From the NCBI GenBank assembly GCA_019637395.1, contig JAHBVR010000008.1, positions 186,001 through 250,000 on the forward strand: a stretch of 64,000 bases of DNA. Reading direction: 5' to 3'. Source of the stretch: Vulcanimicrobiota bacterium (lineage in GTDB: Bacteria; Vulcanimicrobiota; Xenobia; Xenobiales; JADMJV01). Position numbers and translations under genes: made by a program. Positions within the stretch are counted from its first letter, which is position 1. Every line of letters starts with the position of its first letter. The notes under the pieces are model-generated. The model was not told the origin of the DNA. It saw only the letters and a program-made list of their open reading frames with translations, and ran no database searches. Positions 18,628 to 24,941 of this stretch are shown one piece after another.

Positions 18628-20019
18628 TCACCAGCTCAGTTCTTCCAAATGCAATCGCCCCGCCGCAAACAGATAAAGTCGAGCCCTGCCGGGGCCTTCC
18701 CGGGGCAGGGGCACTCGTACCGGCTCGCCAGGGGTCAGGACAACGGGCCGCACTTCCTGCAGTTCCACCGGTTCGGCCGTCTTACTGACCTGTTCGTGCG
18801 GATCACCCCAGTTAAAAGTGACCTCCGGCGGCTTGTCCTGGCCGATCAAGAATAGCACGTTGCCGGTGGCTTGCACTTCCTCTTCTTGCAGAGCTCCTTC
18901 CTGGCAAGAAAAGGTGGCCGCCTTCAACCAGCTGAACAAGGTCTGCGCATAGGGCTCCATCAGGCTGGCTCCGGCGCTTTCCGGGTCGCTGAGCACCAGC
19001 AGCGCTTCTCCCGCCAGCGGACTGGCCAGCTCCAGCTCCGAGCCTGAACGCTTCAGTTGCAGCTTGACCGGAGCGGGGGGATGAAAGCGAAAACTCTCCT
19101 GATCCTCGACCAGCGCATAACTGATCAACCAGGGACCCTGGTCGCACAGGCCGGTGGCCCGCGGGGAAACGACGGAACTGCCGAGGCTACCGGAAAAGAA
19201 CAGTCCGTCCACCGGTTCGGCCCCCGGCCAGGCCACCTTCCCCGCGTAATGGTCCCCACCCAGATAGATGGGACGGCTTTGCTCTTCGGGCCAAAGCGCC
19301 GTGCTCCGTTCGCCCTGGCGTAAAATCAAATGGCGCGGGATGTAATGAGAGTACTGGGCAAAAAACTCCCCGGGCACGAATTTGGGGGCACCATCCTGGC
19401 TGTTCTCCAGCCGATCGTGCCGGTAATACTCAAGCGTCCCCTCGGCCTCGATCTCCACCTGGCAAGGCTCCTGGTATGGGAAGAGAGGAGAGCCACCGAA
19501 GGGATCGTCGTGGTCACTGCGCAGCTTTTCCCAAAGCGACTCCGGATAATGATGGACCACCCGGTAAGGAATAGCGGGCGCTCTCGGTGGTCCGAGCGGA
19601 AGAACCTGAAAACAGGCCTGACTGATCTGCCTGCCCTGAATGAGCTGCGCCTCGTAGCGTCCTGGCTCGAGATCCTCCAGGCATTGGACATACCATTCCT
19701 GGTCGGCCACCAGGCTGCGCTCATAGAGCGTGTTTCGAAGATCTCGACGCAAACATTGGCGGTACTCCAACCCCTTCTCCAGCCGGTGAATCAGATAAAC
19801 ACGTGAGCCCACCGGGTAGCGCCGCCGATCGCTGACGACGGCCGCGAAATGGAAAGGCGGCGGCGTTTGGCGTGGGTAAAATTTGTCGCACTTGCTGGAG
19901 AAAACCGGGCCGTCGAGCAGTTCCCGAATCTCTACATCGTGGTGAAAGCGGTCAAAAACTCCCCGCTCCCGAACCTGACCGTTGACCACGACTTCAAATG
20001 GCGCTTCGGACTCAGCCAC
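18628..20019 (-). CDS. large hypothetical protein, non-enzymatic appearance
   Basis: 463 residues, GTG start at 20019. I do not recognise a family. Residues about 60-140 (VGSRVYLIHRLEKGLEYRQ ... YVQCLEDLEPGRYEAQLIQG) have the sense of a beta-sandwich domain. The remainder is beta-rich with LPREGPGRARLYLFAAGRL near the end. No signal peptide or membrane segment is seen, and there are few Lys residues. It is convergent with the CHAP-like gene (19 bases between stops) and lies downstream of the orphan response regulator on the same strand, 316 bases away. Confidence 0.6.
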   Translation of the reverse strand: MAESEAPFEVVVNGQVRERGVFDRFHHDVEIRELLDGPVFSSKCDKFYPRQTPPPFHFAAVVSDRRRYPVGSRVYLIHRLEKGLEYRQCLRRDLRNTLYERSLVADQEWYVQCLEDLEPGRYEAQLIQGRQISQACFQVLPLGPPRAPAIPYRVVHHYPESLWEKLRSDHDDPFGGSPLFPYQEPCQVEIEAEGTLEYYRHDRLENSQDGAPKFVPGEFFAQYSHYIPRHLILRQGERSTALWPEEQSRPIYLGGDHYAGKVAWPGAEPVDGLFFSGSLGSSVVSPRATGLCDQGPWLISYALVEDQESFRFHPPAPVKLQLKRSGSELELASPLAGEALLVLSDPESAGASLMEPYAQTLFSWLKAATFSCQEGALQEEEVQATGNVLFLIGQDKPPEVTFNWGDPHEQVSKTAEPVELQEVRPVVLTPGEPVRVPLPREGPGRARLYLFAAGRLHLEELSW

Positions 20020-20335
20020 CAGGAATTGCTTTACCTACCCTGATCTTCATGACCACCCTTCGGAACCACTTCCCAGTTCATGAAGCTTCTGAGCGAAACG
20101 CTCGGCCCGCCGCCCCTCCTCAAGGGCTAATCTCCTCATCTCGTTGCTCTTTCCTGAAAAGCCTATCGTTCTCATCGCTGAGTGGCAGGAGGCCGTCGAG
20201 CCTATTCTCGATGGTCTTGAGCTTGTCGACATCCTTGCGGTCGAGCAGCCCCTTGGCGCACGGCTCTGGGCAGCTTGGCTCAAGAGTCGGACTGTGACGG
20301 CGCTTTCTTTCGGATGCAGCCAGGCTGGCCCTTCT
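20020..20335. other. 316-base region without a supported gene
   Basis: No frame here has both a credible start and codon use like its neighbours. On the minus strand a 70-codon open stretch with acidic, coiled-coil-like sequence (DRKDVDKLKTIENRLDGLL) lies between the response regulator and the 463-residue protein but has no ATG, GTG or TTG near its beginning. It might be a decayed gene end. No terminator with a T tract was found. Confidence 0.4.
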
Positions 20336-20983
20336 CTATTCCCTGATCTCCAGAGCCTTCAAAATCAACTGGGTGCGGGTGGATACCTCATACTTGCGGT
20401 AGAGGTTGCGCACGTGAGTTTTCACCGTCGATAGGGACAGATGCAAGATTTCCGCGATCTCCTTGGGCGTGTGTCCCAGTTGGAGTCGTTTCAAGACTTC
20501 CTGTTCTCGAGGACTGAGGTTGGCGTATTCGCTTTCATTGACTTTGGGTTTGCGCATTTGAGTGAAGACCAGGTGGGCGATTTTGGCGTCGAGAAAGGAA
20601 CGGCCCTGGACGATTTCCCCCAGGGCCCGGAGCACTTCTTCTTGGGAGGAGTTCTTGGTCAGGTAGGCGGTGGCGCCTTTTTCAAAGGCTCCCAGCACAT
20701 CTTCGCTGTGGTTTTGGGCGGAAACGACCGTAATTTGCAGACTGGGAACGAGTTTCTTCGCCTGTTCGATCAGGTCGAGCCTGCTGGCGGTCAGACATAA
20801 GTCCGTGATCATGATATCCGGGGAACACGGTTCTAATTTGAGCAGCGCCTCTTCGGCCGTGGAACATTCCGCTACAACTCTAAGCAGCGGATGGCTGTCC
20901 ACGATCGTCCGAAGTCCTACTCGAAAGATGGGATGGTCGTCAACCAGCATAACGCGTTTTTTGCTCTTTGAGTTACTCGTCAT
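20336..20983 (-). CDS. NarL/LuxR-family response regulator
   Basis: 215 residues. The receiver domain (1-125) has the acidic pair Asp15-Asp16, phosphoacceptor Asp61 in IMITDLCL and the conserved Lys in AYLTKNSS. The C-terminal LuxR helix-turn-helix is LSPREQEVLKRLQLGHTPKEIAEILHLSLSTVKTHVRNLYRKY. It should activate or repress transcription when phosphorylated. No histidine kinase is adjacent, so it is an orphan in this window. ATG 20983 lacks a clear Shine-Dalgarno site; a TCTAAT hexamer ten bases upstream could give an almost leaderless mRNA. The AT-rich spacer to the XRE regulator probably holds divergent promoters. Confidence 0.93.
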   Translation of the reverse strand: MTSNSKSKKRVMLVDDHPIFRVGLRTIVDSHPLLRVVAECSTAEEALLKLEPCSPDIMITDLCLTASRLDLIEQAKKLVPSLQITVVSAQNHSEDVLGAFEKGATAYLTKNSSQEEVLRALGEIVQGRSFLDAKIAHLVFTQMRKPKVNESEYANLSPREQEVLKRLQLGHTPKEIAEILHLSLSTVKTHVRNLYRKYEVSTRTQLILKALEIRE

Positions 20984-21143
20984 CGTTTAACGGATTAGAC
21001 TGAAAGAACAGCAAAGAATTGCCCTCCGATAGGATGCATAAGGTTTGGTAACTATCTCTTGTAGTCCTGTTGTTTTTGTAAATTTATAGGACTTGTGCGA
21101 CCTGTCGCTTAAACTGCCTCGCGGGCTAAACTGGTCCGATTAC

Positions 21144-21560
21144 ATGGATTGGAAATCTTACGTCCGCTACCGCATCCGCCACGCCAGGATGGAAGCCAGA
21201 CTGACTCAGGTGCAGTTGGCGGAGTCTATCGGCGTGGACAACCTGACTGTTTCAAAGTTTGAGCGTGGAAAAGTCGTGCCCAGCGTGGAAACCGTGGAAA
21301 AGATCGCTCGGGCCACGCGGTTGCCGTTGGACTGGTTCTTTCGCTGGCCCAGCCAGCCCGCCAACTACGACCTGGTGCCGGTCGACGGTAGGGAGCTCTG
21401 GACCCGGTTGCACCAGATGTCGCTCGCCCTGGCTGATGCACTCAAACATATCCAGCAGTTGGAACGCTTGTTGCCTGACGGGCTGCTTCGCGAAATGGAC
21501 GCCAGCCTTTCCGGCCTTCGAGCGGAGGCGTTCTCGACACCCAGGGCGGCGGAAAATTGA
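21144..21560 (+). CDS. XRE-family transcriptional regulator
   Basis: 138 residues from ATG 21144. The HTH_3 domain covers residues about 5-65: VRYRIRHARMEARLTQVQLAESIGVDNLTVSKFERGKVVPSVETVEKIARATRLPLDWF. The C-terminal 70 residues (ELWTRLHQMSLALADALKHIQQLERLLPDGL) are helical and may mediate dimerisation. An upstream in-frame TTG at 21093 would add 17 residues not typical of the family. The gene is divergent from the response regulator. It is followed by the predicted antisense-oriented RNA, which ends just past its stop codon. Confidence 0.87.
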   Translation: MDWKSYVRYRIRHARMEARLTQVQLAESIGVDNLTVSKFERGKVVPSVETVEKIARATRLPLDWFFRWPSQPANYDLVPVDGRELWTRLHQMSLALADALKHIQQLERLLPDGLLREMDASLSGLRAEAFSTPRAAEN

Positions 21561-21569
21561 AGGCCTCTC

Positions 21570-21597
21570 AAAAAAAAACGCCCGACGAAATCGGGCG
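21570..21597 (-). terminator. intrinsic terminator on the minus strand
   Basis: Read on the minus strand, CGCCCGA-TTTCG-TCGGGCG is followed by nine T residues (the A run at 21570-21578 on the plus strand). This is a textbook rho-independent terminator, yet no minus-strand protein gene lies upstream of it until past 22593, which itself has an intervening terminator region. It most simply ends the predicted RNA at 21570-21736. Confidence 0.8.
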
Positions 21598-21736
21598 GTC
21601 AGAATTAAATGCAGGTTCGGAGGGGTCTGGTGTCTTGCGACACCGCAGGCGGTTCGCCGGCTGGCGGACCGTTTGCTTACTCCTATAGAACCACGGGGGC
21701 TACCCTCCGGCAACGGTTTGGATATAGACGAAATGT
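21570..21736 (-). ncRNA. predicted structured non-coding RNA, unclassified
   Basis: The minus strand has an extended -10 (TG-T-TAACAT, 21750-21742), about 165 transcribed bases and a strong intrinsic terminator, with no credible coding frame. The transcript would fold: CGGAGGG (21709-21703) pairs with CCCTCCG (21624-21618), GGTGTC-GCAA-GACACC (21644-21629) is a hairpin with a GNRA tetraloop, and CGGT.CGCC/GGCG.ACCG forms another stem around 21662-21683. The GNRA loop exists only in minus-strand orientation. It does not match the conserved cores of SRP RNA, tmRNA, RNase P or the riboswitch classes I know; a short AGCCCCCG stretch is reminiscent of cobalamin elements but other required parts are absent. 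Confidence 0.5.
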
Positions 21737-21741
21737 TGCCG

Positions 21742-21750
21742 ATGTTAACA
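21742..21750 (-). promoter_or_regulatory. extended -10 promoter of the predicted RNA
   Basis: TG-T-TAACAT on the minus strand; predicted initiation near 21735. The -35 region is not consensus. It contains one of three TGTTAACA palindromes of the window. Confidence 0.4.
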
Positions 21751-21816
21751 GATTTCGATGCTTGTGTGCCGCTCCGTTCATAAGCTGGCTTTCAGGGCTT
21801 TTTCGGCCAGCTCCGG

Positions 21817-21822
21817 TAGTCT
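21817..21822 (+). promoter_or_regulatory. -10-like hexamer six bases before an ATG
   Basis: TAGTCT is followed by six bases and then ATG 21829. There is no Shine-Dalgarno site, so a leaderless transcript is plausible; the -35 region is poor. Confidence 0.3.
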
Positions 21823-21828
21823 TTGCTC

Positions 21829-22467
21829 ATGAAGATCGCCCGTGCTCCTCAACCACAACCGGGCCGCAGTCTGTCTCCCAAGCCGGTGACCCCCGAAGGA
21901 GCCAGTTCCAAGCCGAACGCTCCGGGGACTCCTGTCTCCGAGAATGACGACCTGCATAAAGAAGCTACCATGAAGGAGTTTTGGACTCTGCTGCGCTCCA
22001 GCCGGCCCGGGATGCTCGTGGGGGCGTTGGCTTTTGGCGGGGTCGCCGCCGGGCTCGGCGCCGTCAGCGGGGCGGTGGGAGGGATGGTCGGCACTACCGC
22101 GTCCTTAGCTCTGGGAACAGCCGGGGGCATCGGTGGGGGAGCCGGTCTGGGCTATCTTGGTCTGACCCGGGCGCCTCGTGACATTCGCGCCTTCCTGTTA
22201 GGATTTGGCGGACTGGTGGTAGGCGGTTGCGCGGGCGGCATGCTGGCCCGGCATGCCGGTGCCGCTCTCAATGCTCTGGCCGGAATTCATGGCGGGCTGG
22301 CGGGCGCCGCCGCCGGCCTGATCGCGGCCGGTCCGGTCGGGGCTGTCATCGGAAGTGTGGTGCAGGCTCGTAAGAATCTTAAAGAGCATCCCGAACTCTA
22401 TCCAAATTTACTCAAAGCCAAAACAGAAGCAGCTAAGGAAGAGAACCCGAAGACCGACAAAAAATAG
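21829..22467 (+). CDS. glycine-zipper membrane protein of unknown function
   Basis: 212 residues. The first 50 residues are Pro/Ser-rich and hydrophilic (IARAPQPQPGRSLSPKP). From about residue 55 to 175 the protein is almost entirely Gly/Ala/Val/Leu with GxxxG spacing (VAAGLGAVSGAVGGMVGTTASLALGT and similar), likely several membrane-inserted helices. The C-terminus is Lys/Glu-rich. Composition resembles the 8931 protein but the soluble parts do not align. Function unknown. It is followed by a strong terminator, so the unit is monocistronic. Confidence 0.6.
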   Translation: MKIARAPQPQPGRSLSPKPVTPEGASSKPNAPGTPVSENDDLHKEATMKEFWTLLRSSRPGMLVGALAFGGVAAGLGAVSGAVGGMVGTTASLALGTAGGIGGGAGLGYLGLTRAPRDIRAFLLGFGGLVVGGCAGGMLARHAGAALNALAGIHGGLAGAAAGLIAAGPVGAVIGSVVQARKNLKEHPELYPNLLKAKTEAAKEENPKTDKK

Positions 22468-22489
22468 ACAGAAGACCAGCTAACCATAA

Positions 22490-22526
22490 AGCCCGGGACT
22501 TTCACTAGAAAGCCCGGGCTGTTTTT
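22490..22526 (+). terminator. intrinsic terminator after the glycine-rich gene
   Basis: AGCCCGGG pairs with CCCGGGCT and CTTTC with GAAAG around ACTA, followed by GTTTTT. The stem is strong and the T tract is on the plus strand. Confidence 0.88.
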
Positions 22527-22544
22527 CGTACGCCTGGGAAGCTA

Positions 22545-22575
22545 CTGAAGAACTCGGCGAAACCGGGTTCTTCAG
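22545..22575. other. 13-bp hairpin between convergent genes
   Basis: CTGAAGAACTCGG and CCGGGTTCTTCAG pair with one G-T wobble around CGAAA. It lies 17 bases past the stop of the PLD-like gene on the minus strand. There is no T tract, but it probably marks the 3' end of that transcript. Confidence 0.5.
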
Positions 22576-22592
22576 TCAGCGACGATCAAAAG

Positions 22593-24854
22593 CTAGCTGC
22601 GAGGAGCCAGGCGCTTCAATTCGCCGTAGCTGTCAAATCCTCGCAGGGTCTTGAAGTAATCCTCGTCGCCCAGGTGCTGGCGCACGGCCAGATGAGCGGA
22701 GCTGAGTTCGTCGATACCGGTGGCCTGCATCTGGGCCATCAGCCTCTTGATTTCGGGCTGCTCGATCTGCTTTTCCATCCAGGCGCCGGTTTCTTCTTCG
22801 TACTTCTCCACTCCCTTGAGCACCTTGCGGATGGCGCCAAAACGGGCATCCTCGATCTGGAAGTCCTTATCCGGACCCTGATAGTTTTTCTTCCACAAAC
22901 TGGCCAGTTTGATCGAGTTGCATTCGTAGCTGAAGTTGTCCCACAGGTCGTCGAAGTGAGCCTTGGCGTCGTCGCGTTCGGTCAAGCTGCTGGCGTCCTG
23001 GGCGTCGAAATGGACCACGCCGCTGTGCTCCCAGTTTTCGCGCAGACCTTTCTTAGAGAAGTTGGTGCTGCCGAAGAACTCGGACTTATCGGTGAGCAAT
23101 TCCTTGGCGTGAATCTTGCGATCGTGGTGACCGCAACGCGGCAACAGGGCCCAGCGCACGGTGATGCCGCCGTCTTCCAACATGCGGACACCGTCTTCAT
23201 TGGGCGTGCCCCCGTCCGGGTAGATGCCCGGGTCAGCGATCACCTTGACCTCGAACTCTTTGCCTTGAGCCTTCATTTCGTTGTTTTTGGCCACCAGGGC
23301 GGCCGCGATCGGCCGGGTCATCACGAAGGCGGGCACATAGATAAACTTCTCGGCGTTCTGGATGGCCATGATCAGTTCGGTTTCGCGCTCGGTGGGTCCA
23401 TCAGCCAGCGACACCACCGTGTTGCCCTGGGGATCGCCTTTGGGCAACGAAATATCGTTCAGCCGCTTTTCATTCTCCGGAGTGCGGGTCGCATCCATGG
23501 CTTTTTGCGAAAGCGCCAGGATCTGGTCCTTGGTGAAGGCGGTCACGGGAATGGGCTGGCCGCCGGCCAGCATCTCGTTAACGCGACCTTCCAGTTGGGC
23601 GGCCGGACAGTCGAACATTTTGCGGATGTCGAAGCCCTTGCCCTTGGCGTAGTCGCTGAGTTCCTTGAAGTCTTTGGGCTTCTCCAGGCCGGTGCCGGCC
23701 GGCGCCGGTCCGCCTTTACCCATGGCGTCCAGCAGCGAGACGATGCCGCGACTGCCGAAGAGCACGGTCTTCTCCTGGAAACTGGCGATGGCTTCCTGGC
23801 CGTAGACTTCTTCATTGGTGTGGCCCAGGCTGTCTTTCACGTCGCGGGCGAAATTATGCACCAGCTGGCGCGCGGCCGGTCCCTGGATGGAGTAGCCGGC
23901 GTCGATATTTTCGCCCGAGCCGGAGTTGGCGTTCATGCCCGAGAGCAGAAACTCATCGCCCACGCGCAGGCCCTTGCGGTGCATGAGATCGTTGGGATCG
24001 CCCAGGATCTTGCTGACCGGGTAGGTGGAAATACCCACGTCGCCCTTGATCTGGGAGAACTGCAAAATGGTGCGCATTTTGTCGGGATAATCGTCCATCT
24101 CGATGGTGTTGCCCTTGTAAGGCACCAGGCGGCCGGGATCGACGTTGATGCGGATTTTGTTGCCGGCTTCGGCGTTCTCGGCCAGCTTGCCCACAAATTG
24201 AGGATTGGTCAGCTCATAGTATTGGGCGTTGATTTCTACTTTCTTACCCGCTTTGGCCGATTCCAGGCCCTGGTCGAGCATCTGGTTCATCTTCTGCCAG
24301 ACCGACTCGTGGTGGAACTGCTTGACCTGGTTGCCCGGGTAGTAGTTCTGGGCTTTACCGCCTTCGACGGCTTCAATCGAGGAGATCAGCTGCTGGAGTG
24401 GCTCCTGGGCCAGGTTGGCGTAGGCGTGGTAGGCGGTGACCACGCCCAACGGTCCGAAAGAGGAGCCGGCCAGGGCTTCCACCGCCACTTTGGCGTTGCC
24501 CAGGCGCAACGACTCGGTCAGGCGGCCAAAAGGACCGTCGAAGAGATTGAAGGGGATCAACTGGTCGCGTAGCTTCTGGTCTTTGTAGCCGCTGGCCGCC
24601 AGTTCTTTGCGTAGCCGGGTACGCTCCGGTCGGGCCGCTTTGGCAAGATCTTGCATGGCTCCCAGATCCTCTTTGGAGACGCAGTCGTCCTTCTTGATCC
24701 GGTCGGCGATTTCACGCCATTCGTCGGGTGACTTGTTGCCCTCGACGGGAACCTTGGCCGCGATCTCGGTGAACTTGGCGAACCGATCCGCGTTGTATTT
24801 ACTACGGTCCAGGGGGGTCCCGCCCACGTTAAAGTTTGAGTTCGAATTCATCAT
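22593..24854 (-). CDS. phospholipase-D-like protein, paralogue 1
   Basis: 753 residues. Two HKD half-sites are visible: a variant MHRKGLRVGDEFLLSGMN (His292; five instead of four residues between Lys and Asp) and a canonical HAKELLTD...FGSTN (His582). The PLD superfamily includes phospholipases, nucleases and cardiolipin synthases acting through a phospho-histidine intermediate. There is no signal peptide or membrane helix; a helical N-terminal region begins with FNVGGTPLDR. It is about half identical to the next protein upstream (24942), indicating tandem duplication. GGAGG precedes ATG 24854 at three bases, with a second ATG immediately after. Cardiolipin synthase is unlikely because of the length and missing helices. 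Confidence 0.82.
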   Translation of the reverse strand: MMNSNSNFNVGGTPLDRSKYNADRFAKFTEIAAKVPVEGNKSPDEWREIADRIKKDDCVSKEDLGAMQDLAKAARPERTRLRKELAASGYKDQKLRDQLIPFNLFDGPFGRLTESLRLGNAKVAVEALAGSSFGPLGVVTAYHAYANLAQEPLQQLISSIEAVEGGKAQNYYPGNQVKQFHHESVWQKMNQMLDQGLESAKAGKKVEINAQYYELTNPQFVGKLAENAEAGNKIRINVDPGRLVPYKGNTIEMDDYPDKMRTILQFSQIKGDVGISTYPVSKILGDPNDLMHRKGLRVGDEFLLSGMNANSGSGENIDAGYSIQGPAARQLVHNFARDVKDSLGHTNEEVYGQEAIASFQEKTVLFGSRGIVSLLDAMGKGGPAPAGTGLEKPKDFKELSDYAKGKGFDIRKMFDCPAAQLEGRVNEMLAGGQPIPVTAFTKDQILALSQKAMDATRTPENEKRLNDISLPKGDPQGNTVVSLADGPTERETELIMAIQNAEKFIYVPAFVMTRPIAAALVAKNNEMKAQGKEFEVKVIADPGIYPDGGTPNEDGVRMLEDGGITVRWALLPRCGHHDRKIHAKELLTDKSEFFGSTNFSKKGLRENWEHSGVVHFDAQDASSLTERDDAKAHFDDLWDNFSYECNSIKLASLWKKNYQGPDKDFQIEDARFGAIRKVLKGVEKYEEETGAWMEKQIEQPEIKRLMAQMQATGIDELSSAHLAVRQHLGDEDYFKTLRGFDSYGELKRLAPRS

Positions 24855-24924
24855 GCGCCTCCAGATCTACGCCCTTCATGTTCTGGGTGCGTATTGCAAA
24901 TACTTCGCCAATTTATTGCGAAAG

Positions 24925-24932
24925 TGTTAACA
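24925..24932. promoter_or_regulatory. TGTTAACA palindrome between the two PLD genes
   Basis: Third copy of this intergenic palindrome, about 70 bases upstream of the paralogue 1 start. On the minus strand it reads as an extended -10-like TG-T-TAACAC, so paralogue 1 may have its own promoter. Confidence 0.3.
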
Positions 24933-24941
24933 GGCGGACAA

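Noticed and set aside
20047-20283. 78-codon minus-strand frame in the 316-base gap
   Set aside because: Ser/Arg-rich composition without domain or ribosome-binding site; likely chance.
21570-21736. Cobalamin riboswitch
   Set aside because: Only an AGCCCCCG stretch is reminiscent of the B12 box; the GCCACTG element and the downstream pairing are missing, and the element ends in a terminator with no gene after it.
21570-21736. 6S RNA or SRP RNA
   Set aside because: Length fits 6S RNA, but I cannot see the central bubble or closing-stem arrangement, and the SRP GGAA/GCAG motif is absent.
22674-24572. Long plus-strand frame antisense to the PLD gene
   Set aside because: The amino-acid sense follows the third-position GC bias of the PLD gene and shows no domain or start site.
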